This document shows positions 1 to 17,650 of a DNA stretch of 64,000 bases, piece by piece. The stretch spans positions 102,295,311 to 102,359,310 of the forward strand of contig CM067082.1 in assembly GCA_034008185.1 (NCBI GenBank). Direction: 5' to 3'. Every line of letters begins with the position of its first letter. Within the stretch, counting starts at the first letter, position 1. The stretch comes from Gorsachius magnificus. Lineage: Eukaryota > Chordata > Aves > Pelecaniformes > Ardeidae. The position numbers and the translations under genes are program-made. The notes beneath the pieces are model-generated. The model saw only the letters and a list, made by a program, of their open reading frames with translations, made no database searches and was not told the origin of the DNA.

Positions 1-1283
1 CTCGTTTCTTCTAGGCTTTACCTGAAGGTGAGGATCCTCACAGGGGTTGAACAAGAATGAGGTGGCTTGGCAGGTGAGCTCTCAGAGGCTACTTGGAGCA
101 CCAGAGCCACGAGGCAAAACACTGCAAAGAGGGGTTTGACTGTAGGAAGAGCAGAGCGAGTACGAGAGTGGTGACAGGATAAGAGAGGAGGGCAGATGAG
201 TATGAAGGGACATGGTTGTGCAGTGACCTGAGGGTGATCAGAAGATACTTGACAGGTAAGCCAGTGGAGGGACATAGAAAGGCAAATGATTAAGTCACCG
301 TCCTGGGCAAGCTTTGCCAGCTGCTGCAGACAGCCTGGGTTGGGGAGGGAGTGAGGAAGGGTGTTTTACGCCCATGAGAAAGGCCAGCTTTAGAGGATGC
401 TCATGCTGATAAAGCCTAGAGGTCTGGAGCAAGGAGCAAGCTCATTTGCAGGGACAAAGAGAAACAGTGTCCTGTGGAGAATTCTTCTGAAAGAGCATCC
501 GTGGTGCCTGAGTGTCCATGCAGGGGGAGGAAAAGGGAGGGGCTGTTGTGAACTGATTGAACCAGCCTTGAAGTTTTTGTATCAGACGGAAAGCCTGTGT
601 CACACACTCAATTTTCATTTCCCTCTTGGCCATGTAGGTTTAACCAAATACCTTACAGTCTGGAATGTTTACATTGCAGATTACAGAAAGATTCAGCCAA
701 GAATTACTTTAATGCATTGAGTTTTGTCCCGTTACTTCTTTCTCCTTCAGGGAGCAAGAGTGCTCATTAGCCTTGCTGTACTCTTCCAATGCCATTTCAC
801 AGCACAGGGCATCTGTACACTTTTGGTACAGACGTGTGTAGTATGAATGGACTAGAGATCTGCATGTGAAACATAAACTCCTGCAGATTACGTGTTGTAC
901 ATTGTCCAGCACATCTGCTCTGTTCATGTGCTCTGTGCCCCATCACAACTTTTAAGAAATGGCAATAAAATTTCAGAAAGAGAAAAAGAGCAGTCATTTT
1001 TTATAGGCAATGCACATCTGTTTGCCATGGCAATGCTGCATAATTGCGAACTTAAGTGATTTTATTTGGTTTTCTGATTGTTTTCAGGACTTTAGAAAAG
1101 ATCGGTATTATTTTCTTTGTGTTCCAGTACAGACTACTGAGTTTCTGTATGGCTGTTTTTTTCTCTGTGAGCTACTCACGGAGCAGATGCAGATTTCATC
1201 CCTGTTCTGTGATCAAATATAAACTCTGGAAGGAGTTTTGTCTCCTACCATAATGGAAATAATCGCATTTGCTGAGAAATGCG

Positions 1284-1295
1284 GCCATCTAGTGG
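1284..1295 (-). promoter_or_regulatory. CTCF core motif in GLI3 intron
   Basis: The + strand reads GCCATCTAGTGG. Its reverse complement CCACTAGATGGC matches all 12 positions of the vertebrate CTCF core CCASYAGRKGGC. The motif therefore points to the left. Occupancy cannot be judged from sequence. A CTCF site in an intron of a developmental gene would be expected to shape enhancer looping. Confidence 0.55.
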
Positions 1296-2113
1296 CACAG
1301 CTAGCCAGCTGTGGTAAAAAGTACAGCAACGGTGAATGAAGTCTCTGAGGCTCTCTCCGAGAGTCCGGGAGGACGAGTCTGGTAGCTCTTGCTGAAACCT
1401 TTATAAACCTTTGAAAGTCCAGGTGCAGGTGCTTTTGTTGTTTTCCGAAGCTGTGCAAAAAATCCAAACAGTTAAACCTTGAAAAAACAAACCAATCTTG
1501 AAGCTGGCCCCGATTCATCTGCCCGTTTCTTCTCAGAGACACAACCAGTGAGAATTAAACCCATATTTAAATACTCTGCTGAACTGGATTTTAGTGAAGG
1601 GAACAGAGCAAGCTACTTTTCTGGAACAGTAAAAGGTACATGGCTCCAGCCTGTATCTGGATACACTCAGGCAGATGACACCGACCACAGCAAGACAAGT
1701 GCATGCGTGTCAACAGGCCAGGGGCAGGTATCGCTCCCAGAGACTTCCAGGCAGAGCCGTACTTGGCAATGGCAAAAACTGGCTTGATGGATGCTTCTGT
1801 GCTCAGAGTTTTTAGTTACTGCAGCGTGTAGGGTTTTATTTCTGATGCCACAACATGTACACTAACCCAATACCTTTACCAAAAAAAAATATGGTGAGTT
1901 GAAAGTTTTGGTGGAAAAGTGCTTTAGCAGTTCTGTTGATTTTTCAGGTTGGAGAACGTGTTTTTAAAGGCCCGATTTTGTAAACCTAGTTTGTCTTGAG
2001 TGGCACTTAAGTTAGGCTTCCCTGATCCGGGAGAGCATTACTCAGTGTGAGTCACGTAAATGTTGCCATGCATGAGATTATCCAGGGTCCGTTTAACAGC
2101 CTGTATCCCTGAA

Positions 2114-2182
2114 GCCTGATCCAAAGCCTGTTGACATCAGTAGAAACAAATTCATGGGCCTTAGTGGACTTCAGTGAGATCT
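2114..2182. repeat. Worn sauropsid palindromic repeat
   Basis: The block begins with CCTGATCCAAAGCC and later has TTAGTGGACTTCAGTGAG. This is the decayed form of a palindromic repeat with a central GTCAATGG-like core that recurs in birds, crocodilians and turtles. The two arms are only roughly complementary now. The family is recognised from memory, without a formal name. Confidence 0.5.
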
Positions 2183-2318
2183 AGAATTTGAACCCCGTGA
2201 TCACGTTGGAGCACAGACAATCTTCTTACTGCAGGATCCTGGTTCACACCTGAGCCTCTGGTGCCGTTCCAATGTGAAGCTACAGCAAGGCTCATGACGA
2301 TGTTGCATTTCTTGTTAA

Positions 2319-9298
<6,980 letters not shown>

Positions 9299-9626
9299 AC
9301 ATCTCAGCCAAGCCCTGGTGGTCAGTCTACATGCAGCAGCGAACAGTCCCCCATCAGCAACTATTCCAACAATGGGATCGAGCTTACTCTGACTGGTGGC
9401 GGTAGTGTAGGAGACCTCAGTGTCATCGATGAAACCCCAATCATGGACTCTACCATTTCCACAGCCACCACAGCACTTGGCTTACAGGCCAGGAGGAATA
9501 TGACAGGGACCAAATGGATGGAGCAAGTGAAATTAGAAAGGTTGAAACAAGTTAATGGAATGCTTCCAAGACTGAACCCCGTTCCACCTTCCAAAGCCAC
9601 AACCTTGCCACCTCTCATAGGAAATG
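9299..9626 (+). CDS. GLI3: GLI3 exon: processing determinant region
   Basis: The exon encodes 109 residues plus the first base of a split glycine codon. It includes [16 protein letters not shown], the acidic [13 protein letters not shown] segment, the alanine/threonine stretch [16 protein letters not shown] and [16 protein letters not shown], and ends PLIGNG. All are hallmark segments of vertebrate GLI3 between the fingers and the PKA cluster. In GLI3 this part, with the fingers, makes the proteasome stop and leave the repressor form. Donor GTGAGA starts at 9627. Retention of the following intron would add about 30 residues before a stop near 9713. Confidence 0.97.
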
Positions 9627-10787
9627 GTGAGATACACGTAGTGGGAGTGGTAACGCTTTTTGTCCTTAAATTCATTGCTTGCAATCAGAATCTTGCAACC
9701 CTTGCAAAACAGTAGTGCAGCTTATGAAACTCGGCAGCTATGAGAATGGTTCGTAAATTGATCACTTTTTGTTTATCCCCTCGTTATAAGCCCTACTACC
9801 TGAGAGAAGTCAGATAGTCCCATGTTTTACAGAACGGGGGCCAGCAGGGGAACGGTGCATCACATTTGAAATATTCCCTTCAGTTAAAGGTTTGGACCCA
9901 AGATTATCATAATCCTGCCTTGTATTGAGGCAAGGCAGATGAAATAAATATGTGCCAGTTTATTGTGTGGAAGTCTTTCAGGTGAGGCCTTAACAAGGCA
10001 CCCTTTGCGTCGTTGTGTTGGGCTGCCCTTTAAATAAACTGTTTCCACACATAAAAGTAATCATATCTACAGATACTGCTGCCACAAAGGGCAGATACCC
10101 ATGAATGTGGGAGCAAGGCAAGACTGAACCCTGAAGACCTATAGTTGTTTTCATACAAGGAGCTGCTCATTGCCAAAATGTACATCCCTGCTGCCTCTGC
10201 ATTGCCCACAACGTGCCCGTAGGCTTCTGCGTTCCACCCAGCAGCGACAGCCCAGGTTTTCTGAAACCCGTTCAGTCAAAAGGAACTATGTCAATTAAGA
10301 AATTTATTCTGTTTAGTTAAAAACAAAACAAAACAAGGAAGCCAGAAAAGATGTTTTGCAGTTGTTAGGACTTATTTCAAGAAGTCTTAGAAATGACCCT
10401 GAATAGCCTCCAGTTTGTATATTTTGCCATTCCATGCAAATGCCTGCTCAATTATATTTTGCCTATAAAAAGCTTGCTTACGAATGTGTCCTTCTGGCAC
10501 ATCAGTCAGCATAGCTGCACTGCAGACCAGAGCTGATGACAGGTTGTGGCTATGGTCTATAAATTTTATGCTGGGATTCACACTGAAATGTTACCCTTGA
10601 GTCTCTGAATTAGCTTTTAACCTAAGGACACAGTTTTTATCCCTACTTCTTTCAATAAAGAGCACTGCTGCGGTTTGCTGTGATGATGCAGGCTTTTCCT
10701 CTATACTCCCCTTCCTTCTTTACTGGGTGTTTTCTGTACCAGTTTCTGGGTGATGCCTGTTTGTTTAACTGTGAATTTTACCTCCAG
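9627..10787 (+). other. GLI3: GLI3 intron, 1.16 kb
   Basis: A phase 1 intron before the last exon, with donor GTGAGA and acceptor TTTTACCTCCAG. It contains a CTCF-like sequence CCAGCAGGGGAA on the + strand at 9841-9852, which matches the first ten positions of the core and misses the last two. Otherwise unremarkable. Confidence 0.93.
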
Positions 10788-13078
10788 GTACCCAGTCGAA
10801 CAGCAGCTGCAGTGTAGGAGGATCCATGACTATTCTGCCAAACAAGAATGAACTTTCAAGTACGGACATCACTGTGTTGAACATGCTGAACAGGAGGGAC
10901 AGCAATACTAGCACAATCAGTTCAGCCTACTTGAGCAGCCGCAGGTCTTCTGGAATCTCACCTTGCTTCTCCAGCCGGAGGTCCAGCGATGCCTCCCAGG
11001 TGGAGGGACGACCACAGAACGTGAGTGTTGCAGACTCCTATGACCCCATCTCGACGGATGCCTCCCGGCGCTCCAGTGAAGCGAGCCAGTGTGACGACCT
11101 GCCAAGTCTTCTCAGCCTCACCCCGGCCCAGCAATACAGGCTGAAAGCAAAATACGCAGCAGCTACTGGTGGACCCCCACCAACTCCACTGCCTAACATG
11201 GAGAGGATGAGCCTCAAAACAAGGATGGCACTCTTGGGTGACTGCAGGGAGTCCGGAGTATCTCCACTGCCTCCAGTGAATGCCCCCCGAAGATGTAGTG
11301 ACGGTGGGGCAAATGGTTACAGCAGGAGGCATTTTCTGCCTCATGATGCTCTAGGAAACGGGACGAGGAGAGCCAGCGATCCAGTAAGAATGGCCTCCGA
11401 CAACCTTTCTGTCCCTAGAGTCCAGCGTTTCAACAGTCTTAATAGCTTTAACCCTCCTGCTTTGCCTCCATCCATGGAAAAGCGCAACCTTATTCTTCAG
11501 AACTATACCCGTTCTGAGGGTGGCGTCTTCCGTGGCTTCAGCTCCCCCTGTCCTCCGAGCATCAGCGAGAACGTCGCCCTAGAGGCTGCTACGATGGAAG
11601 CGGGTGGCAGTCTGAATGATGAGGATCTCCTGCCAGATGACGTGGTTCAGTATCTGAATTCCCAGAACCAGGGCATGTACGATCACTTGTTGAACAATGT
11701 CCTAGACAGTAACAAAATGCATCACAGCTCAGTGTTAGGAAACAACAACCCCAGCAACTTTGACCAAGCCCCTCCACCGAGCAGTCAGCAGGCAGGCTCT
11801 GAAGCAAACAAGAGCGACTTGCCCATTCAGTGGAATGAAGTAAGCTCAGGAAGTTCTGACTTATCTCCTTCGAAACTGAAATGCGGTCAGCGCTCGGCGG
11901 TGCAGCAGACTCGGGCCTTCGGGCTGTATAACAATATGATGGTTCAGCAGCAGAACCTGGAGAGAAGCAATGTGGCCCAGCAGAATGGCTACCAGAACCT
12001 GGTGGAAAACAATGGTTCCTATGGTTTACAGCAAAACACTGTTCTCGGCGGCGGAGCCGGTAATTCTTTCAGCATGCAGCCCAATAAGCCTTACAGTGAA
12101 AGCATCAGCAGGCAAGCAGTGATGTCTGGGGCGATGGACAATGCCTGTGGCGTGGCAGTTCAAGGGCAGAAGCTGAGAAGCAGCAACATGCCGGTGAGTG
12201 GGAATCAGCAAAATTTTGGCCATCCCATGGCATCCAGTGACCAAGCCACCGGTATGGCAAATGGGATGCAGAACAGGAATATGATGGAACAGGAATATTT
12301 GCAAAACCAGCCAGTCGGAGATGGCATACATTACCAGGCAGTCAATCAATCCAGTCAAATGATGCTAGGGCAGGTTAGTCCTACCTCACAAAGCAGCCTG
12401 TATCAAGGGCCGCAGAGTTGTCCACCAGTGTCTCACACCATTGGTAGCCAGCCTTCAGGTTTGTCGGTGGCCAAAAGTTACCAGCCATGCTCCAATTACA
12501 GCGGCAACAGGCGGCAAAACGTGTTGAGAAACAACCCGGCACAACAGCAAGGACACATAAGTGATGGCAACCAGATGTACAGGGTAAATGCCATTAAGAT
12601 GGAGATGCAAGGTCAATCACAGCAGTTCTGCTCTAACATGCAGAATTACTCTGGTCAGTTGTATGACCAAACCACGGGCTTTAGCCACCAAGCTATGAAA
12701 ACAGGTTCTTTCTTTGGCTCAGAAGCTAACTGCCTGCTGCAGGGGACTGCGACTGCAAACTCATCCGAGCTTCTTTCCCCGGGGGCTAACCAAGTGTCGA
12801 GCACAGTTGACAGCATTGACAGCAACAGCCTAGAGGGTGTGCAGATTGATTTCGATGCTATCATAGATGATGGGGACCATGTCAGCTTAATTTCGGGAGC
12901 CCTGAGCCCAAGTATCATTCAGAATCTCTCCCGCAATTCCTCACGCCTCACCACTCCCCGAGCATCTCTTACATTCCCAGCTATGCCCGTAAGCACAACC
13001 AACATGGCGATTGGGGACATGAGCTCTTTGTTGACCTCACTTGCAGAAGAAAGCAAGTTTCTTGCTGTTATGCAATAG
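10788..13078 (+). CDS. GLI3: GLI3 last coding exon: PKA/degron cluster and C-terminal activation region
   Basis: The exon completes a split Gly codon and runs 763 codons to TAG at 13076-13078. Six PKA-type sites are visible: RRDS (10892), RRSS (10940, 10976, 11066), RRCS (11288) and RRAS (11366). They correspond to the six human sites from S849 to S1006 whose phosphorylation primes GSK3/CK1 and betaTrCP binding. After [16 protein letters not shown] (about 11626) the middle is rich in Gln, Asn and Ser. Near the end lies the acidic [16 protein letters not shown] (about 12832), the VP16-like activation motif, then SALSPSII-like and RLTTPRAS segments. The C-terminus [20 protein letters not shown] is typical of GLI3. 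The activator half is about 7 residues shorter than human, with most differences in the Q/N/S-rich stretch. Confidence 0.97.
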
Positions 13079-13307
13079 ACATGAAAAAAAAAAAACAAAC
13101 AAAACAACAAACCTTAGGAGATAACAGATGAAAAAAAAGACTCATATTTTTTAGTTGTGTATGTATTTTAGCAATCTCATCTCACCTAAATGGGATGTGT
13201 TTCAAGTATATTCCTTTTATGGAATAAGGACTCTGAAAACCCTAAAGTGTTCTAGGGAGAAACTGTCTTCCATTTCAGTTTTGAATCAGTATTGCTACAC
13301 CCATCCC

Positions 13308-13334
13308 CTCTCTCTCTCTCTCTTTTCTCTCTCT
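13308..13334 (+). repeat. (CT)n microsatellite in GLI3 3' UTR
   Basis: CT/TC repeats interrupted once by TTTT. In the transcript this is a polypyrimidine tract followed by CCCCC and T runs, a possible PTB/PCBP landing site. Repeat length is likely variable between individuals. Confidence 0.85.
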
Positions 13335-13637
13335 GCCCCCCTTTTTGAATGTCTGTATGCTTCCTTTTTCTTTTTTTTAATTGTAAACCAATGTAAACGT
13401 GTGAAGTGCATGTTTTTGTTTTGTTTTGGGTTTTGTTTTTTTTTTTAAAGAAATGAAATGACTTTGCAATTTTCTGTTACTCAAAGGAAACTAGACCTTG
13501 TAAAACTGTTGCAATTTTTCCCCCTAAACATATAGGCACAAAATAGCAGGCACAATATAAAGTGAGCATACAGTGATGAAACCCTCTCTGCATGCATTGG
13601 ATACATTGCACTGAGGTGGACAACCAGTTTAGAAATG

Positions 13638-13645
13638 CACTGCCA
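13638..13645 (+). promoter_or_regulatory. miR-34/449 seed match
   Basis: CACTGCCA is an 8mer-type target for the miR-34/449 seed. It lies about 560 nt after the stop, near the favourable start of a long UTR. Upstream at 13607-13614, TGCACTGA matches the miR-148/152 seed. Seed matches of this length arise often by chance, so function is only inferred. Confidence 0.3.
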
Positions 13646-14325
13646 TGGTACCCCTAGGCTGTAGTTTCCAAGTCATGGAGCACAAGAAACTAGGAGGTTC
13701 AAGCAATCAAGAAATGTAAAACCATCAGCCCTTTGATCCCTAGAAAATGTTTAAGGTTTTTGTAAACACACAGAGAGAGAGATGTCACTGCTTTGCATAA
13801 TAGTACTGAGATTGTGTCACGTTTAATCTATTTCAGAGGAAGGAGGGAACCAGAAAGCTATTCTTAGTCCAATTCTCTGTTGCAGTATTTGGTATTCTGT
13901 TTTCCAGCCTTTTTTAAATGACTGGATAGTAAAATTATGTGCATGTTTGGTGATTTGGGTAGTCTATAATCCCTTCATTGCATACCACAGTTGTGGAGAG
14001 ACGATCAGGGTCTAATGGAGTATTTCATACAATGAAATAACAAAATTGCAGTATTCCATACTGGCAACTTTTTTTTTTTTTTTTTTAATGCAAATAGTTG
14101 AGATGTAATTTGCTGAGCCACTGATTCTTACTCACAGTAACAATTCCTTTGCCGGGAGAACTGTCTTGTACATCCCTTTTAGCACATACACCGTTGTGGA
14201 TGGATCGTATGTTTTAAAATAAGTAAATGCCCATTGACATAACATGCAGTTACGGCTTCAAAAGCATCATGGTCATAGCATATAAAACAAGTAGAAAACT
14301 AATGTCCCAGTTCTCAGACTAGCCA

Positions 14326-14331
14326 AATAAA
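14326..14331 (+). promoter_or_regulatory. Possible early polyadenylation signal
   Basis: AATAAA about 1.25 kb after the stop codon. The downstream sequence is not strongly GU-rich, so it may be weak. If used, it would drop the distal elements. Confidence 0.3.
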
Positions 14332-17300
14332 TCGAAGTGATTGCAAGGAATCTGATAAGCTGAAACATTTTTCCCCTGTATCCAGGATTTAGAAAATTAA
14401 GAAATACAAACTGCCATTAAAAATAGCAAAGAAACAAGAGGAACAAGTATGTCTGGTAACTAATCAAAACTCAGAAAGAAGAACCCAACCTCCCTCTCTC
14501 TTGGTGCCACCAACATTGCATTTCATTTCAAAGCAAACAAGCGGGTCAATGCCCAGGCTCAGTTACACCAGCAAAAATTGCAACTAACGCTCTGTGGTCA
14601 TGAAGCTACTTGCTGGTAGAGGGGAATGGCTCTTGCTCCATAAGTGCTTTTTGCTGCGCTGGGCTCCATGCCTGTGCCCCTGAGCACACAGTGCTCCTGG
14701 GTCAGGATGGAGAGCCGTTACAAGAGCAAGGCTTAAGCTCACCCACTCCTAGAAGCTGCATGCAAGTCCAGCCCTTGCAGACTTCTCCATTAAATCCCAA
14801 TAGTACAATGCTGCTACGGGATGTAAATGGTGCTGGCACTTACAGTCATGGATTTGATGTCTGTAAGGAGCTGGCGTTAGACGTACAGTGAGAAGGGGGA
14901 GCGTGGTCAGTTTTGGAAGAGTTTAGCCCAGTCAAAATTAGGAATAGCACCAGAAGGTTATTTCTATAGGCTAGAAGGCCATAGTACTTGGGGGTTTTTT
15001 ACTGTAAAAAAAGGTGAAATACCAGCTGATTCAGGGCATGGCATTTGAGGAATTTGTGGGAATACAACCTCAGTGAAGCCGTCAGATAACACTGATCTAT
15101 TAACAGCTGTTAGAATTGGAGGAAGAAGGTGTAAATCAGTAGGAAAACATCATAGAGATCCAGTGCTGGGGCCATATTTGGGCTTATCGCAGCACATACC
15201 AAGTGATTCGCACTGTGAGCTGGAATGTCAGAAATCAAGACAAATGTAAATATCCTACAGCTTTTATTGTCATCCAGCTCCCGTCTTTCTCCGTAGCTTT
15301 AGCAAGCATTGCTTCCTTTCTCTGTCTCATGCATGCATATTCCCCTGTCGTGTTCTTTGCCCTTTGCTGGTTCCCCTCCCGCCCTCCCTGCCCATCACCA
15401 ACCCTCAGCCCTCCCACGGTGCTCCCCGGGCTGCATGGGGAATCGGGCACAGCTCGCCATGGTGAGTGGTTGGTTTGCTATTGCAACGTGGCAGAGCTGC
15501 TCCCTGTTTCCTTCTCATCACCCAGAGGCAGCCTTGTAGAGACCCACTGCCCGTACTCAGCCCTTGCCCCTGCCCTGCTGGCGGGGTGAGGAGGGACGCT
15601 GCCAGCCAGGCAGCTCACCCAGGGAGGAGGGATGCTTCGGTGTCCACGCTGTGCATTGCAGGGCTACGCTACAGCTGACGCCCCTGCTGAGAAACATCAG
15701 CGTGTGTTGGAGGAAAGGCTGTACTGGACATGTTTCAGATGGTTCTCGGTAACCAATAGCTGGCTATTTATTAAGCTATCAAATACATGTTTATAAACAA
15801 TTTCAACAGGGAGACTTATGACCAACTTGGGAGTAGGTGGCTTGGGAGAGAAGCCTTTTATTGCTATAGAGCCAATACATTAAAAAAAAAAAAACCTATT
15901 TTTTTAAACTCAATTTTCTAGTTTATAATTGTATTTGCTGGTCCAGTTGAAGCTGGGAAGCTATTAGCAGATGTGATCCATCAGAGCTTAGAAGGAGCCA
16001 TTCATATTGCTGAAGGCTAAAAGGGACTGTTTGAGTAGCTAATTTGCCTTCCTGGATTTGACAAACCTTTGTCACTCACTTACCCCGTCTCGGGCCAACA
16101 GTGGATCTTGGCCAAAGCCACATGCTCCAGAAAGGCATCCCGTTTTGATTTGGCAAAGTCAGAGAACCAGAGACTCCACCATGTCTCCAGGGAGTTCATG
16201 CAAATCATGTATCATTTTCACCATTAAGCAGAGGTACTGCTTACATTCATGTGTAACTTTTCAGCTTTTAGTATCTTCTCATGTTTTTCTGGCTTATGCT
16301 GAAGAGCCTGTTTTGGAACCTGTGAGGGTAACAATACGTTGTAGCCCGTAGCTATCTTGGGGTTTGGATTTGTTTTCATAAGGTAGACTGGGCTTTCTGA
16401 GCACAGCACCGTTAGGCTGGACACCAGCTTTCATGTGTTGACCTCCTCCTCAATGTGTGGTAGTCCAGGGAAAGTCCCACCATCATTGCTCACACTTTTA
16501 CTGGCACCCCTCTACTCTGGCTCTTCCAGTTACAGAGCCAAAGCTTGCTTTTGTGCACATCAGCTAGCATGGCCATATCAGTTGGAAACTCACCGCTCAC
16601 CCTAGAGTATTGGAAAATGCAAAACAATATTGTGGCTTTCCTATTTTTAAAGCATTGCAGCCTGAGTCTAAATCACCTTTTCTTCTAATGGCTCTGTGGG
16701 GTCTTCCAGATGTGTTACTGTTGGCCGTGGGCGCATCCGCCTCGGTCAGCCTGCATCTTTCTCCAGGCAGTTTTACTTTCCATGAAGTGGGAGTCACCAA
16801 GGTGTGTTCATCCATCAGGTACACCCGGGTGGAGGAAAGGTGTTTCTGCAGAGAAGTCAGTGGGCTTCCAGAGGGGGTTTGCCAGTGAGTACGATGGCCC
16901 CGTACCTCCGCATGGCAGATGATCTTAGTCTCTCCTTGGAGAATGGCCCCCAGTGGTACGTGCATTAAGATGCTGGTTCACTCACTCGCTTCCAGCCATT
17001 GCTTCCCCCCCCAGCCCTCGATGAAATGGCCGGTCGGCTCGCCTACGCCTGTTGCGCAATGGCTCGTCCTTCTGAACAGCAGTGTTTATATTCTCGCAAT
17101 GTATGTGCCTTATTTTGTGTTGACCCTGTAAAAGAGAGGGCCCAAGATGTGTTGCCAAATTTTCCTGATGAGGCTGTACTCGCCATTCAGCTCGTAGCAC
17201 ATACCACTGTTAATAGTGTCCAAAACGTCTTGTAAACCTCTGGTATTCACGTGTTATTGTCCTTGGATTGGTGGAATGTCTCCTATGGAACAGTTACTGT

Positions 17301-17543
17301 TGTCAGTCCTGCAGATGTGTAAGATAAAAATGTGTTCTTTTTTTTTTTCACTTTTTTTTAGTTTTTTTTTTATAAAGCTTGTAATCCTTTTTTTAAAAAA
17401 AAAAGAAAATGTGTAAATACATTTATGTACGGTAGGAATAGTGTTCGGCTGTAATGGGCCTTAGTGGTCTTCATTTGATAAACCCGCAGTTATGATCTGA
17501 TGTTTCTTGAGCCTTAGGTTGATCTGAAGGGTCTGTAGCACTG

Positions 17544-17551
17544 TGTACATA
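17544..17551 (+). promoter_or_regulatory. Pumilio response element
   Basis: TGTACATA fits the Pumilio consensus UGUANAUA exactly. It sits about 80 nt before the poly(A) signal, a usual position for functional elements that shorten mRNA life or limit translation. Binding is inferred from motif only. Confidence 0.45.
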
Positions 17552-17626
17552 TAAACTGTACTTCTGCTTTCAGAACCGCTTAGCTCTTTTGTAACAAAGA
17601 AAAAAAAAATTGTTTCTTACAATGTC

Positions 17627-17632
17627 AATAAA
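17627..17632 (+). promoter_or_regulatory. GLI3: Distal poly(A) signal of GLI3
   Basis: AATAAA within TGTCAATAAAAACAC, preceded by the T-rich AATTGTTTCTTACAATG. Cleavage is expected 10-30 nt later, about 17645-17660. This is the last strong signal before the sequence loses UTR character. Confidence 0.75.
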
Positions 17633-17650
17633 AACACAAAAGCCTTTGTA

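Larger units (their letters stand above)
13079..17650 (+). other. GLI3: GLI3 3' UTR
   Basis: About 4.6 kb follow the stop without another gene, up to a canonical AATAAA at 17627-17632. The UTR begins A-rich (13083-13140) and holds a (CT)n stretch at 13308-13334, T18 at 14069-14086, and T-rich and A-rich patches at 17336-17407. It also carries an earlier AATAAA at 14326-14331, a miR-34/449 8mer-type match and a Pumilio element near the 3' end. The length exceeds my recollection of the human UTR (about 3.4 kb). Without transcripts, the continuity from 14.3 to 17.6 kb is inferred from the absence of a better end point and from the motif-rich conserved-looking final 250 bases. Confidence 0.75.

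Noticed and set aside
397..720. Possible exon with the first half of zinc finger 1
   Set aside because: No CxxxxC finger sequence or suitable donor is present anywhere in 1-2345. The exon must lie further upstream.
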